DNA of 64,000 nucleotides from Halioglobus maricola (GTDB taxonomy: Bacteria; Pseudomonadota; Gammaproteobacteria; Pseudomonadales; Halieaceae), in NCBI RefSeq assembly GCF_009388985.1, contig NZ_CP036422.1, positions 3,486,501 through 3,550,500 on the forward strand. Reading direction: 5' to 3'. The notes below the pieces were generated by a model. The model ran no database searches, was not told the DNA's origin, and was given only the letters and a program-made list of their open reading frames with translations. Shown piece after piece: positions 10,147 through 20,739 of this stretch (position 1 is its first letter; each line of letters opens with the position of its first letter). Made by a program: the position numbers and the translations under genes.

Positions 10147-10661
10147 TGCGAACCGAAATCTCTCACAATCAACGTCAGTCCGGCGTTGCCCTGGTAACAG
10201 CACTGCTGTTCCTGCTGGTCGTCACCATCATTGCTGTGACCGCCGCCAACAACAGCGCACTAGGGTTGAAAATGTCTACGAATATGCAGGATTCCTACCA
10301 GTCGTTTCAGGCAGCTGAAGCCGGTATCTATGGCGTACTGTCACTCGCAGGCTCCAGTACTGAGCCCTTTGATCGACGCACTCAGGTCTCCGATCCTTTC
10401 GCCGGGTTGTCAGCTTCCCACCCTTTGCGCAACCTGGCTGATGACCCCAACAGCCCGGTGATAGACAACATTGATACGGATGTCTTGCTGTTGGGCGTAG
10501 ATCGATCTTGCCCTCGCCCTCCCGGCTCGAGAGGCGGCAACAGCGTTGGGCTGTTTGATTGCGACTTCTACCGCATACAGTCAGAACACAACGAACCCGG
10601 CCGCGCCAGAACCCGTGTGGAACTCGGCGTGGTGAAAACCGTCATCGGCTCCAGTGGCTGA
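10143..10661 (+). CDS. pilX: Type IV pilus assembly protein PilX
   Basis: Minor pilin-like assembly protein. 172 residues with the PilX N-terminal segment SGVALVTALLFLLVVTIIAV, which lacks the Glu5 of standard pilins, as is usual for PilX. AAEAGIYG is also typical of the family. The start is a GTG at 10143 or the next codon, ATG at 10146; both overlap the pilW stop. Functions with PilV, PilW and PilY1. Confidence 0.85.
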   Translation: MMRTEISHNQRQSGVALVTALLFLLVVTIIAVTAANNSALGLKMSTNMQDSYQSFQAAEAGIYGVLSLAGSSTEPFDRRTQVSDPFAGLSASHPLRNLADDPNSPVIDNIDTDVLLLGVDRSCPRPPGSRGGNSVGLFDCDFYRIQSEHNEPGRARTRVELGVVKTVIGSSG

Positions 10662-10724
10662 TAACACCAAATTCTATGTTGCCGGCACCGCCGGCACTCG
10701 TTACATGTAGTGGAGGATTCTCCC

Positions 10725-13700
10725 ATGGCAGCAAAACTGAATCGCGCATTGGCCGCAGTACCGCTTGTCGCAGCTATGGCCGCGGCAAGCCTGATTGGCC
10801 CGGCCCAGGCTGACGATACCGAGATCTACAAAGCAGTATTCAGCTCGGATACCGGTTACAAGCCCCAGGTCATCATCCTGTTCGACGACTCTGGATCCAT
10901 GCGCAATACTCAGAGCACCAAGCCACGCTACGATGGCGACACCAACTACAGCGACGACGGCTCTATTCCGGCCAATCGAATTTATTGGTCCACCGATGGG
11001 GATGTGCCGGAGGTCGGCAGTAGCCAGTGGTTCACCGCGGACGCGAACCAGTGCGCAACCTCGACCGACCGCCTGGACGACAAAGGCTTCTTCCTCGCCA
11101 GTGGCGCATTACGCTGGTATGACCCTGAGGATGATGTCGATACCTGCGGACCCTATTATTGCGCAGACGGCAGCCATACCTACTATGAATTTGATCCAAC
11201 CGGTGGCACCCAGAACAACGCATGCTGGACAACTTCATCGATCACTACGCCTGCCGATGTCTGGGTAGAAGACGATAACGATACCCTTGTTAGCTCCTTT
11301 TTCGGACCTTACTGCGACGACCCCGATCTCGGACTGTTTGATGACTTTTTCTCTGGCCACTCTACAGTTCTCGAAGTAGACGGAACCGACGGTTGCTACG
11401 ACTTAGTCGAATCCGGTGCGTCCACCTCAGGCTATGTAGCAAGAGGAGACGATGACGACGGAAGCTGCCCCTCCCCCGAAGTTTATATTGATGGTGGCGG
11501 CACTAGTGGCTGCTTCGAGTACGTCACGGGCGAAGTCGGTGAAGAAACTGGAACCACTTACTCCTACCAGACCACCGCGATCCAGGATTGCCCTTCTGGT
11601 GTCGTCACCACCGGCGAGTGGCTCGGCCTGAGCGATGAGGTCAACACCCCTACACATGTCGAATGTTACGACGATGTCGAGGATGACAACGACAGTAACC
11701 CCAACCACGACACTGACGGTTTCCCACAGGACAACGTGAACGACGGCTCCGAATACGCAGCTACCGTGGATGAAACCGTGAGTTGGGGCAACACCTCCTA
11801 CTATTTCTACACCTCCAATTACATGCGCTGGCAGCACGACACCACTGACTCGATCAGCAACACTGATAGAAGCAAACTCGACATCGCCCAGGAGGTTGTT
11901 GAGGATATCGTCTATACCACCCCTTCTGTCGATTTTGGCCTGCTCGAGTTCAACCATCAGCAGGGTGGTCGCCTGACCCAGCGCGTGATCGCTAATATGG
12001 ATGATACTGACATCACCACAGATGGTGTCACCCGAGACGCGCGAGAGAACCTGATCTACCTGGTGAATGAATTGCAGCAGGGCGGCAATACGCCCATGTG
12101 TGAGTCGTTGTATGAAGCATATTTGTACCTTTCACGTTCAACACCTGAATGGTACGACAATGCCAGTAGCTCAGATGGTCACGATCCGCAGCCCTACGAC
12201 AGTGCCGCGATAGTGGGCGGCGTGTATGCGCCGCCAGTGACCCCGTGTGCCAACACTTACCTGATCCTGATGACTGACGGCAAGCCCAACAAAGATGTCG
12301 GCTCCAATGATGCTATCAAAACGGTCATAGCCGAGGATCCTGACATCTCCCCGACAGGCTCAAATGGTAACTGCACGATTTACCCAGACGACGACGGCAA
12401 CACCAATAGTAGCTGGAGCTTGACTGATGCCGACGGCAATACCAGCTCAGGCTCAAACGGCGGTGAGTACTGCATGCCTGAGCTGGCCGAATACATGGCC
12501 AACAATGATTTGGATGACAACGAATCTAACGGAAAGCAATATGCCAAGACCTACACCATTGGTTTTGCCACCAACCAGGAAATTCTGCAGCACACAGCGG
12601 AAAAAGGCGATGGCGCGTTCTACGAGGCTAATAATGCCCAGGCACTGCGAGATGCCTTCCGTGACGCGCTGATATCCATTCTCGCCGATGAGACAACCTT
12701 TACCTCACCCGCGGTGGCTGTTGACACCTTCACCCGGACCCAGAGCCGGAACGAGATTTTCTACGCTATGTTCGAGCCGGGCGACACTGTCGACTGGGCA
12801 GGTAATATCAAGAAACTCAATCTCGTCATCAATGATGACGGCGCCGTTCTACAGGGCGGCGACAATCAACCCGCCCTGGACGAAAATACCGGCGAGTTTC
12901 TCTCCACCGCTGTAACTGTATGGAGTACCGAGGCAGATGGCGGCACGGTTACCAAGGGAGGCGTTGGTGGCCTACTTGCTGCTCTGCCCGATTTGTCAGT
13001 GCGAAACCTCTACATCAACACCGGCACAAACGGTGCGCTGGAGGCCTTTAATACCACCAATATCGATGCTGACGCGATGGGTGTTGGCAGTGACAGCGCC
13101 CTATATCAGCTGTTTGGCACCAACAGCGCCACTGCGTTTGCCAAGCAGATTGCCTGGGGTCAGGGCTACGATGCCTACAATGAAGATGGCGATGCGGACG
13201 TCACCGATAACCGCCCATGGATCATGGGCGATATCCTCCACAGCCAACCGCTGGTGATCAACTATGGCGCGCTAGGCAGTGCGACCATAGAGAATCCAGA
13301 TCTGCGCATCGTGGCGGGTACCAATGCCGGCTGGATACACATGTTCGGCAATACCGACGGGCATGAAGACTGGGCTTTCTTCCCCAAGGAACTGGCCTCG
13401 AAAATGGCTGCGCGCCGCGCCGATGCTGAGAGCGCACAGAACGTCTACGGCATGGACCTGACCGCTACGCTATACACAAGCGATATTGGTCTGGACGGAA
13501 CAATTGACTCGTCCGATGGCGACAAGGCATTTATCTTTATGGGACAGCGTCGTGGTGGCAAGGCCTACTATGCTCTAGACGTCTCAAACCCCGATGTGCC
13601 AGCGTTTAAATGGATGATAGACAACAGCACCGCCGGATACGACGAGTTGGGTATGACGTTCTCGCAACCGATCGTCACGTTTATCCCCGGCTATGTAGAC

Positions 13701-14798
13701 GCTAACGGTTACTCCAAACCGGTACTTGTCTTCGGCGCAGGCTACGACACCAATAAAGACTCGACGGCCATAGGCAGCGTAGACAACGAAGGCCGCGGCA
13801 TCTTTATCGTAGACGCCGACTCCGGCGCCCTGGTTTGGAGCGTGACGCCTGGAGCAAATAGCGCAACTAACCTGAATGAACCAGATCTGAACCACTCGGT
13901 TCCAGCCCAGGTAAGCGTCCTCGACAGTAATGGCGACCGACTCACTGATCGTATTTACTTCGGCGATACCGGGGGATTCCTCTGGCGCGTGGACCTGGCG
14001 GGCAATAGCTTACCGGATTCAAATCAGGACACTTGGCTAATTACCAAAGTGGGAGACTTTAATGACGGCTCTACCCTCACAGATCGTCGATTCTTCAACG
14101 CGCCAGATATTGTCCGCATCCGAGTGGACGGACAGGCCGTCGACGCGGTAATCATCGGTACCGGAGACCGTACCAACCCGAACGGCACCGATGTGGATAA
14201 TACGCTGTATATGATCCGGGATGTGGCTACCACGCCCTACTCGACGGCCGAACCCAGCGTATCAGACTGTGCCACCGACGGTTTTGTTGACTTCCGTTGC
14301 GACCTTCCGCTGACAGAAGCGGACCTGTATGACATTACTGATAATGCCATCAACGACGGTTCAGATACTGAAATGGCGGACGCTGTTGACGCACTGCAGG
14401 CAGCACATGGTTGGAAGTTTGACTTGGTGAACCTCGGCGAGAAGAGCCTGGCGCAAACCCTCTCCATTGATGGCAAGGTCTATGTACCGACGTTTACGCC
14501 TTCAAACGAGGTATTTGATGATGGTATAAGCTGCGGCCCCAGCCCCGGCACCGGCATCATGTACATCATTGATCTCTACGACGGCGAGCGAGCAGTGCTG
14601 GACATGGGCGATATTATTCCCGACACGCCCTCTCTCCACGTGGCAGAAGACGGCAAGATCCGCCTGCTCCTGCCCCCTGGAACGCCCGCCGCCAACTCGG
14701 ATGAGCCTGGCGAGATTGACTGTGAAGGCGGCATCTGTGACGTCAACGAGAGCCTCAGGCCGCCCTACGGCAACTACTGGTTCCAGGAGGACTACTAG
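10725..14798 (+). CDS. pilY1: Type IV pilus tip adhesin/assembly factor PilY1
   Basis: Large exported protein that caps the pilus and acts in adhesion, surface sensing and retraction control. 1357 residues. Signal peptide about 1-29 (AQA before DD). A von Willebrand A domain has the metal-dependent adhesion motif DxSxS (FDDSGSM, about D54-S58) and a later LMTDGKPN. A C-terminal beta-propeller carries an EF-like calcium loop (DSNGDRLTDR) followed by GDTGGFLWRVD, the PilY1 hallmark. The middle is rich in Asp, Cys and Thr. The ATG at 10725 has GGAGG eleven bases upstream; the GTG at 10710 lies inside that site's context and is less likely. Confidence 0.93.
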   Translation: MAAKLNRALAAVPLVAAMAAASLIGPAQADDTEIYKAVFSSDTGYKPQVIILFDDSGSMRNTQSTKPRYDGDTNYSDDGSIPANRIYWSTDGDVPEVGSSQWFTADANQCATSTDRLDDKGFFLASGALRWYDPEDDVDTCGPYYCADGSHTYYEFDPTGGTQNNACWTTSSITTPADVWVEDDNDTLVSSFFGPYCDDPDLGLFDDFFSGHSTVLEVDGTDGCYDLVESGASTSGYVARGDDDDGSCPSPEVYIDGGGTSGCFEYVTGEVGEETGTTYSYQTTAIQDCPSGVVTTGEWLGLSDEVNTPTHVECYDDVEDDNDSNPNHDTDGFPQDNVNDGSEYAATVDETVSWGNTSYYFYTSNYMRWQHDTTDSISNTDRSKLDIAQEVVEDIVYTTPSVDFGLLEFNHQQGGRLTQRVIANMDDTDITTDGVTRDARENLIYLVNELQQGGNTPMCESLYEAYLYLSRSTPEWYDNASSSDGHDPQPYDSAAIVGGVYAPPVTPCANTYLILMTDGKPNKDVGSNDAIKTVIAEDPDISPTGSNGNCTIYPDDDGNTNSSWSLTDADGNTSSGSNGGEYCMPELAEYMANNDLDDNESNGKQYAKTYTIGFATNQEILQHTAEKGDGAFYEANNAQALRDAFRDALISILADETTFTSPAVAVDTFTRTQSRNEIFYAMFEPGDTVDWAGNIKKLNLVINDDGAVLQGGDNQPALDENTGEFLSTAVTVWSTEADGGTVTKGGVGGLLAALPDLSVRNLYINTGTNGALEAFNTTNIDADAMGVGSDSALYQLFGTNSATAFAKQIAWGQGYDAYNEDGDADVTDNRPWIMGDILHSQPLVINYGALGSATIENPDLRIVAGTNAGWIHMFGNTDGHEDWAFFPKELASKMAARRADAESAQNVYGMDLTATLYTSDIGLDGTIDSSDGDKAFIFMGQRRGGKAYYALDVSNPDVPAFKWMIDNSTAGYDELGMTFSQPIVTFIPGYVDANGYSKPVLVFGAGYDTNKDSTAIGSVDNEGRGIFIVDADSGALVWSVTPGANSATNLNEPDLNHSVPAQVSVLDSNGDRLTDRIYFGDTGGFLWRVDLAGNSLPDSNQDTWLITKVGDFNDGSTLTDRRFFNAPDIVRIRVDGQAVDAVIIGTGDRTNPNGTDVDNTLYMIRDVATTPYSTAEPSVSDCATDGFVDFRCDLPLTEADLYDITDNAINDGSDTEMADAVDALQAAHGWKFDLVNLGEKSLAQTLSIDGKVYVPTFTPSNEVFDDGISCGPSPGTGIMYIIDLYDGERAVLDMGDIIPDTPSLHVAEDGKIRLLLPPGTPAANSDEPGEIDCEGGICDVNESLRPPYGNYWFQEDY

Positions 14799-14800
14799 GA

Positions 14801-15271
14801 ATGCGCACTATGATTGCAATGGCACCGCGCCGCCACTCAGGCTTCACCTTGATAGAAGTGATGATCGTGGTGATTATCGTGGGCATCCTGATGTCTGTCG
14901 CCCTGCCCTCCTATCAGGAGAGTCTGCGTAAAGGCAGACGGGCGGAAGCCAAGGCTGCCATGGCCGATGTCGCAAATCGACAGGAAGCATTCATGCTTGA
15001 TCGCAGCAGCTATACTGACGACATGACCCGCCTGGGGTTCGGTGCTGACCCCTTCACCTCTGCTGAGGGGCACTACAGTATCGACTCTAGCGGTGCGTGC
15101 GATCCTAACGGCCCAAGCGATATCACCCGCTGCTATACGGTGACCGCGACACCCGTATCCGGAGGTATCCAGGACGAGGATACCCGATGCCATACGTTTA
15201 GCCTGTCATCCCGTGGCAGTAAAACAGCGCTCAAGAAAGATGGCAGCGATGCCGACGACTTATGCTGGTAA
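14801..15271 (+). CDS. pilE: Type IV pilin, PilE-like minor pilin
   Basis: Pilin-family protein. 156 residues. Leader ends at G14 before FTLIEVMIVVIIVGILMSVALPSY, with Glu at mature position 5 and the classic LPSYQ after the helix. Cys residues in the C-terminal half probably form disulphides. As last pilin of the fimU-pilE operon it most likely corresponds to the minor pilin PilE of Pseudomonas and not to the major pilin. Starts 2 bases after pilY1. Confidence 0.88.
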   Translation: MRTMIAMAPRRHSGFTLIEVMIVVIIVGILMSVALPSYQESLRKGRRAEAKAAMADVANRQEAFMLDRSSYTDDMTRLGFGADPFTSAEGHYSIDSSGACDPNGPSDITRCYTVTATPVSGGIQDEDTRCHTFSLSSRGSKTALKKDGSDADDLCW

Positions 15272-15290
15272 CAGCTTGGAGGACATGAAT

Positions 15291-15602
15291 ATGACCATCA
15301 AAACTATTTTGCTGACAGCCGCCATCTGTTGCACAACGTCAACACTGACATTCGCCCAGTCCGGTAATGTCAGCGACTACGAATGCCAGGTGACTACTAC
15401 ATCTGGCGTTCGCGGTTTGATCATGCTCACTGCAGCATCAGCAAAGGTCGCTGAGGAACGCGCTGTGGGGCTCAACGCCTACACAGGTCGCGGCATCCCC
15501 GACGAGGCTGCCGAAGTGGTTGAATGCATCAACCGCACAAACGAAGAGAAATTCAGCGACTACCGTTTCGAATGGTGGTCAATGAATGAGGTTGATCGCT
15601 GA
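15291..15602 (+). CDS. Small exported protein of unknown function, end of pilin operon
   Basis: 103 residues with a clear signal peptide (about 1-22, TFA before QS). The mature part is about 80 residues with two Cys (YECQV and VECINR) that could form one disulphide. I recognise no domain. The ATG at 15291 is chosen because GGAGG lies 8 bases upstream; the ATG at 15285 is too close to it. It follows pilE by 19 bases and precedes the operon terminator, so it is probably co-transcribed with the minor pilins and may act in the envelope with them. Confidence 0.75.
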   Translation: MTIKTILLTAAICCTTSTLTFAQSGNVSDYECQVTTTSGVRGLIMLTAASAKVAEERAVGLNAYTGRGIPDEAAEVVECINRTNEEKFSDYRFEWWSMNEVDR

Positions 15603-15625
15603 AAGCGGACCACACAGTCAGACAC

Positions 15626-15654
15626 AAAAAAGCCGGGCAATGCCCGGCTTTTTT
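15626..15654. terminator. Bidirectional rho-independent terminator
   Basis: A-run, stem GCCGGGC / GCCCGGC with a 3-base loop, and T-run. It is symmetrical and serves both the pilin operon (plus) and the ribosomal alpha operon (minus), which converge here. Confidence 0.9.
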
Positions 15655-15693
15655 ATTGGGCGCAGCCACTGCCACACCCGTTACAACGAGAAA

Positions 15694-16080
15694 TCAATCC
15701 TCGTCGTCGAATGCCTCAACCTGCGGGCGATCCACCAGCTCAACGTAGGCCATAGGCGCTTTGTCGCCAGCGCGGAAACCGCACTTCATGATACGGATAT
15801 AACCACCGGGACGTGACTCGTAGCGCGGGCCCAGCTCGTTGAAAAGCTTGCCTACAGCTGCCTTGTCGCGGGTGCGGTCGAAAGCCAGGCGGCGGTTAGC
15901 CACACTGTCTTTCTTGGCCAGGGTGATCAGCGGCTCAGCATAGCTGCGCAGCTCTTTCGCCTTGGGCAGGGTTGTTTTGATCAGCTCGTGCTCCACCAGG
16001 GACACAGTCATGTTGCGGAACATGGCCTTACGGTGGGAGCTGTTGCGATTCAGTTGACGTCCACTTTGACGATGACGCAT
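15694..16080 (-). CDS. rplQ: 50S ribosomal protein L17
   Basis: Large-subunit protein near the exit tunnel. 128 residues starting [20 protein letters not shown], the family signature. The acidic tail (FDDED) is usual in gammaproteobacteria. Last gene of the alpha operon, downstream of rpoA. Confidence 0.98.
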   Translation of the reverse strand: MRHRQSGRQLNRNSSHRKAMFRNMTVSLVEHELIKTTLPKAKELRSYAEPLITLAKKDSVANRRLAFDRTRDKAAVGKLFNELGPRYESRPGGYIRIMKCGFRAGDKAPMAYVELVDRPQVEAFDDED

Positions 16081-16141
16081 TTTTCCAATCTCTCTTTTAA
16101 GGTGCTATCTCAGCACTCAGCTATTCGGTTGACCGGGGAGC

Positions 16142-17146
16142 TTAAACGCTCAGGACCCGGTCGTCGTTTTTCAGGCTGGCAGGCGGCCAGTTGTCCAGGC
16201 GCATGCCCAGGGACAGACCACGAGAAGCCAGTACATCCTTGATTTCGGTGAGCGACTTTTTACCCAGGTTCGGGGTCTTGAGCAGCTCAACCTCAGTGCG
16301 CTGCACCAGGTCGCCGATGTAGTAAATGTTCTCTGCCTTGAGACAGTTGGCGGAGCGAACAGTCAGTTCCAGATCGTCCACGGGGCGCAGCAGAATTGGA
16401 TCTACTTCGTCCTCTTCCTCAACAGACTCAGACTCAGATTCGCTTTCCAGGTCAACGAACACGGCCAACTGCTGCTGCAGAATGGTCGCGGCGCGACGGA
16501 TCGCCTCTTCCGGGTCAATAGTGCCGTTTGTCTCCAGGTCCAGAATGAGCTTGTCCAGGTCGGTGCGCTGCTCAACACGAGCGGCGTCAACAACATAAGA
16601 CACACGGTGTACTGGGGAGAAAGTAGCGTCCAGCTGCAGGCGGCCAATAGAGCGCGTTTCCTCTTCCGGATTCTCACGGGAATCAGCGGGAGAGTAGCCG
16701 CGGCCACGAGCCACAGTCAGCTTCATGTTAATTTCGCTGTCGCCATTAAGGTGGCAGATAACGTGGTCCGGGTTGCGGATCTCGATATCGTGGTCAACCT
16801 GAATGTCGCCGGCAGTTACTGCACCTGGGCCTTTCTTGCTCAGGGTCAGTTCAGCCTCGTCCTTGCCGTTCATCACCAGGGCAACGCCCTTGAGGTTCAG
16901 CAGGATTTCGATAACGTCTTCATTAACACCTTCGATTGCACTGTACTCGTGCAATACGCCGTCTATCTCCACCTCGGTGATTGCACAACCGGGCATGGAG
17001 GACAGCAGGATACGGCGCAGGGCGTTACCCAGAGTGTGGCCAAAGCCACGCTCAAGGGGTTCCAGGGTTACCTGGGCGCGAGTCGCGTTCTTCTCGTCAA
17101 CGTTGATCACACGCGGGGTCAAAAATTCAGTCACTGCACTCTGCAT
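16142..17146 (-). CDS. rpoA: RNA polymerase alpha subunit
   Basis: Assembles RNA polymerase and contacts UP elements and activators. 334 residues: N-terminal dimerisation domain (about 1-235), acidic linker rich in Glu and Ser (about 236-250), and C-terminal domain with the UP-element-binding helix-hairpin-helix ([10 protein letters not shown]). The ATG at 17146 (MQSAVTEFL) matches the family; a GTG nine bases upstream is in frame but not conserved. Confidence 0.98.
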   Translation of the reverse strand: MQSAVTEFLTPRVINVDEKNATRAQVTLEPLERGFGHTLGNALRRILLSSMPGCAITEVEIDGVLHEYSAIEGVNEDVIEILLNLKGVALVMNGKDEAELTLSKKGPGAVTAGDIQVDHDIEIRNPDHVICHLNGDSEINMKLTVARGRGYSPADSRENPEEETRSIGRLQLDATFSPVHRVSYVVDAARVEQRTDLDKLILDLETNGTIDPEEAIRRAATILQQQLAVFVDLESESESESVEEEDEVDPILLRPVDDLELTVRSANCLKAENIYYIGDLVQRTEVELLKTPNLGKKSLTEIKDVLASRGLSLGMRLDNWPPASLKNDDRVLSV

Positions 17147-17180
17147 ACGGGGCACCTTTGTAGGTTATTCCTAACGTGGA

Positions 17181-17801
17181 TTACTTGGAGTAAAGCTCGA
17201 CGATCAGGTTTTCGTTGATCTCGCTGGAGAGATCTGCACGATCGGGTACTGACTTAAAAGTACCTTCCAGCTTCTCAGAGTTAACTTCAATCCACTCGGG
17301 TTCGCCGCGCTGAGCAGCCAGGGCCAGTGCAGACTGAACACGCAGCTGCTTCTTGGCCTTTTCACGCAGGGAGACAACGTCTCCTGCCTTAACCTGGTAG
17401 GAAGCAATGTTCACTACCTGGCCGTTTACCAGGATTGCTTTGTGGGCTACCAGCTGACGGGATTCGGAGCGGGTAGAGCCAAAGCCCATGCGATAAACAA
17501 CGTTATCCAGACGGGATTCCAGCAACTGCAGCAGGTTTTCGCCGGTAGCGCCTTTCAGGCGGGCGGCTTCCTTGTAGTAGTTGCGGAATTGCTTTTCCAG
17601 AACACCGTAGATACGACGTACTTTTTGCTTCTCACGGAGCTGTACACCGTAGTCAGACAGGCGGCCGCGACGGGCGCCGTGCTGGCCTGGCTGGGTTTCT
17701 GCTTTACACTTGCTTTCGAGTGCGCGCACACCGCTTTTCAGGAACAGGTCTGTTCCTTCACGACGGGAGAGCTTGCACTTGGGTCCAATATATCGAGCCA
17801 T
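17181..17801 (-). CDS. rpsD: 30S ribosomal protein S4
   Basis: Primary 16S rRNA binder and, in enterics, autoregulator of the alpha operon. 206 residues with the start [19 protein letters not shown] and the S4 RNA-binding domain ([11 protein letters not shown]...). 35 bases upstream of rpoA. Confidence 0.98.
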   Translation of the reverse strand: MARYIGPKCKLSRREGTDLFLKSGVRALESKCKAETQPGQHGARRGRLSDYGVQLREKQKVRRIYGVLEKQFRNYYKEAARLKGATGENLLQLLESRLDNVVYRMGFGSTRSESRQLVAHKAILVNGQVVNIASYQVKAGDVVSLREKAKKQLRVQSALALAAQRGEPEWIEVNSEKLEGTFKSVPDRADLSSEINENLIVELYSK

Positions 17802-17815
17802 GTCTAGTTCTTCCT

Positions 17816-18208
17816 TTATACGCGACGTTTTTTGGGCGGACGGCAGCCGTTGTGGGGAATCGGCGTAACATCGGTGATGTTGCTGATCTTGTAACCACAG
17901 GCGTTCAGTGCGCGGACGGCAGATTCACGACCAGGGCCGGGGCCCTTGACCTGCACATCCAGATTCTTGAGACCATATTCCTTGGCCGCTTCACCAGCAC
18001 GCTCTGCTGCAACCTGGGCTGCGAACGGGGTGCTTTTGCGTGAACCACGGAAACCAGAGCCACCTGCGGTAGCCCAGCTCAGGGTATTGCCCTGACGGTC
18101 GGTGATAGTAATGATGGTGTTGTTGAAGGACGCATGCACATGCGCGATTCCATCGACAACAGTCTTGGTGATTTTCTTACGAGTGCCTTTGGCACCTGGC
18201 TTAGCCAT
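17816..18208 (-). CDS. rpsK: 30S ribosomal protein S11
   Basis: Platform protein of the small subunit. 130 residues, with [13 protein letters not shown] and the C-terminal [13 protein letters not shown] of the family. Lies between rpsM and rpsD. Confidence 0.98.
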   Translation of the reverse strand: MAKPGAKGTRKKITKTVVDGIAHVHASFNNTIITITDRQGNTLSWATAGGSGFRGSRKSTPFAAQVAAERAGEAAKEYGLKNLDVQVKGPGPGRESAVRALNACGYKISNITDVTPIPHNGCRPPKKRRV

Positions 18209-18311
18209 ATCGTAGTTCCTACTTTAATATCGACACTGCACACGGTGCAGCTACACTAAAAAGGATTCGCTGTAGTAGGCCGTCAGGCCTCGAAAACTCT
18301 GCTAGAGCTCC

Positions 18312-18668
18312 TTACTTGCGAATCGGCTTACGCGGGCCCTTACGGGTACGCGCGTTGGTCTTGGTGCGTTGACCGCGCAGCGGGAGGCCGCGACGGTGAC
18401 GCAGGCCGCGGTTGCAGCCCAGGTCCATCAAACGCTTGATGTTCATTGAGACTTCACGGCGAAGGTCACCCTCGACGGACATCTCAGCCACTTTCCCACG
18501 CAGTGAGTCCATCTGCTCTTCAGACAGTTCGCCAATCTTGGCGTTCTCTGCAACGCCGGTAGCGGCACAGAGTTCTTTAGCAGTGGTGCGACCTACACCA
18601 AAAATGTAAGTCAGTGAGATAACAGCATGCTTGTTATCAGGTATGTTGACGCCGGCAATACGAGCCAT
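18312..18668 (-). CDS. rpsM: 30S ribosomal protein S13
   Basis: Head protein of the small subunit that contacts the P-site tRNA and L5. 118 residues, start [17 protein letters not shown] and end KGPRKPIRK, both conserved. First gene of the alpha operon, behind its own promoter. Confidence 0.98.
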   Translation of the reverse strand: MARIAGVNIPDNKHAVISLTYIFGVGRTTAKELCAATGVAENAKIGELSEEQMDSLRGKVAEMSVEGDLRREVSMNIKRLMDLGCNRGLRHRRGLPLRGQRTKTNARTRKGPRKPIRK

Positions 18669-18776
18669 CCAACTTTCTCCAATTACTTTCTTCGTCGCTA
18701 GACTGCGGTTTGCGCAAGCCTATGATTTTTCTCGGTTTTCCGAAAATTACCACGAGGTGCGCGCGAAAGGCGCAGC

Positions 18777-18805
18777 ATTCTAGCGATATCGTGACTAAAA
18801 ATCAA
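18777..18805 (-). promoter_or_regulatory. Promoter and leader of the alpha operon
   Basis: On the minus strand TTGATT (18805-18800) and TAGAAT (18782-18777) are 17 bases apart, giving a leader of about 100 bases before rpsM. In enterics this leader folds into the S4-binding pseudoknot. The CGGAAAACCG palindrome and flanking repeats here could play that role, but I cannot fold it reliably. Confidence 0.6.
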
Positions 18806-18817
18806 CTACGCCTGGAA

Positions 18818-18934
18818 TTAACCCTGACGCTGCTTGTGACGCGGATCGGTGTTGCAGATTACCCGCACTACACCGTTGCGGCGCACAACTTTACAGTTGC
18901 GGCAGATCTTCTTTACTGATGCACGTACTTTCAT
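18818..18934 (-). CDS. rpmJ: 50S ribosomal protein L36
   Basis: 38-residue zinc-ribbon ribosomal protein starting [15 protein letters not shown], with the C4/H-type metal ligands (C-x2-C, then C and H) and ending HKQRQG. It lies between secY and rpsM, its normal place. Short enough to be missed by length cut-offs. Confidence 0.96.
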   Translation of the reverse strand: MKVRASVKKICRNCKVVRRNGVVRVICNTDPRHKQRQG

Positions 18935-18960
18935 CGTTACTACTCCGTATCATCCGACGC

Positions 18961-20289
18961 TTAACGAACGCGACCGGAACTACCAATATTTTTCAGGTTG
19001 GCCTTTTTCATCACCGAATCGTACTGGTGAGACATCAGATGACTCTGCACCTGGGCCATAAAGTCCATCACCACGACAACCACAATCAACAGTGAGGTGC
19101 CGCCGAGATAGAACGGCACGTTAGCCGTTACTACCAGGAACTGAGGTATCAGACACACAATCGCGATATACGCAGAGCCAAATACCGTCAGCCGAGTCAG
19201 CACGCCATCGATATAGTTGGCGGTCTGCTGACCGGGGCGAATACCAGGTACAAAAGCACCGGATCGCTTCAGGTTGTCCGCTACTTCTGACGGGTTAAAC
19301 ATCAACGCCGTGTAGAAGAAGCAGAAGAACACAATAAATACCGTGAACAACAAAATGTTCAGCGGTTGGCCGGGACCAATCGCCACGGCGAGGTCCTGCA
19401 ACCAATCAGCACCACCTTCGCCAGAGCCAAACCACTGGGCAATGGACGCAGGAAACAGCAGAATGCTACTCGCGAAAATAGCCGGGATAACACCCGCCAT
19501 GTTCACTTTCAGGGGCAGATGCGAGCTCTGCGCCTGGTACATCTTGCGGCCTTGCTGACGCTTGGCGTAATTCACCGTGATGCGGCGCTGGCCTCGCTCG
19601 ATAAAGATAATCGCAAAGATCATCACAATCGCGAACGCCAGGATGCCCAGTAGCAGCAGGATATTCAGCTCACCCTGGCGCGCTTGCTCCAGAGATTGGC
19701 CAATCGCAGCAGGCAATCCCGCTACGATACCGGCGAAGATCAACAGCGAAATACCGTTGCCCACGCCTTTTTCCGTAATCTGCTCACCGAGCCACATCAT
19801 GAAGACTGCGCCGGTTACCAGGGAAGTAATGGCAATCACATAAAACAGCAGTGATGTGTCGTAACTCATACCCTGATTGGCCATACCCACGGTCATACCA
19901 GTGGCCTGGATAATAGCCAGCACTACTGTCAGGTAGCGCGTGTACTGACTGATCTTACGGCGGCCAGACTCGCCTTCTTTCTTCAACTGTTCCAGTTGGG
20001 GCGTCACCGCCGCCATCAGCTGCATGATGATCGATGCAGAGATGTAAGGCATGATGCCCAGCGCCAGGATCGACATACGCTCCAGAGCGCCACCGGAAAA
20101 CATGTTGGCCAGACCAAGGATGGTTCCCTGTTGCTGGTTAAACAGTGCCTGCAGTTGGTTAGGGTCAATTCCCGGAACAGGGATATGCGTCCCGATCCGA
20201 TAAACGATAATTGCCAGTAAGACAAAACGAAGGCGAGCAAATAGCTCGCCCATGCCTGCCTTGTTTACTGAAGGCGCCTGTCCCGCCAT
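18961..20289 (-). CDS. secY: Preprotein translocase subunit SecY
   Basis: Central channel of the Sec translocon with ten membrane helices. 442 residues; conserved stretches include GIDPNQL near the N-terminus, [12 protein letters not shown] and [16 protein letters not shown]. Directly adjacent to rplO in the spc operon. Confidence 0.98.
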   Translation of the reverse strand: MAGQAPSVNKAGMGELFARLRFVLLAIIVYRIGTHIPVPGIDPNQLQALFNQQQGTILGLANMFSGGALERMSILALGIMPYISASIIMQLMAAVTPQLEQLKKEGESGRRKISQYTRYLTVVLAIIQATGMTVGMANQGMSYDTSLLFYVIAITSLVTGAVFMMWLGEQITEKGVGNGISLLIFAGIVAGLPAAIGQSLEQARQGELNILLLLGILAFAIVMIFAIIFIERGQRRITVNYAKRQQGRKMYQAQSSHLPLKVNMAGVIPAIFASSILLFPASIAQWFGSGEGGADWLQDLAVAIGPGQPLNILLFTVFIVFFCFFYTALMFNPSEVADNLKRSGAFVPGIRPGQQTANYIDGVLTRLTVFGSAYIAIVCLIPQFLVVTANVPFYLGGTSLLIVVVVVMDFMAQVQSHLMSHQYDSVMKKANLKNIGSSGRVR

Positions 20290-20736
20290 TTATTCCTCGA
20301 TCTTCCCGCCAGCTTTCTCGATAGCTTCGCGGGCACCTTTGGTGACCGCCAGGCCTTTGACAGTAACTGCCTTGCTCAGTTCGCCTGAAAGGAAAACGCG
20401 AGCGCGGGTTACGTCCTGCTTGACCAGATCGGCAGCCTTCAGGGCTTCCAGGTCGATTACTTCAGCTTCAACCGCATTCAGCTCACCGAGACGGATCTGC
20501 GCAGTAGTGCGCGCGATGCGAGAGGTGAAGCCGTACTTCGGCAGGCGCTTCTGCAGCGGCATCTGGCCACCCTCGAAACCGGGACGAACACTGCCGCCGG
20601 AACGAGACTTCTGACCTTTGTGACCACGGCCGGCAGTTTTGCCGTTGCCGGAGCCGATACCGCGACCAACGCGCTTGCTGTTTTTCCGAGCACCAGGTGC
20701 GGGGCTCAGAGTATTCAGTCGCATTACTTCTGACAT
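20290..20736 (-). CDS. rplO: 50S ribosomal protein L15
   Basis: Late-assembly 23S rRNA binder. 148 residues as drawn; the glycine-rich N-terminus ([19 protein letters not shown]) is typical. Two starts are possible: ATG 20736 ([10 protein letters not shown], with GAGGAC upstream) or ATG 20724 (MRLNTL, matching E. coli). The first has the better ribosome site. Confidence 0.96.
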   Translation of the reverse strand: MSEVMRLNTLSPAPGARKNSKRVGRGIGSGNGKTAGRGHKGQKSRSGGSVRPGFEGGQMPLQKRLPKYGFTSRIARTTAQIRLGELNAVEAEVIDLEALKAADLVKQDVTRARVFLSGELSKAVTVKGLAVTKGAREAIEKAGGKIEE

Positions 20737-20739
20737 GAT

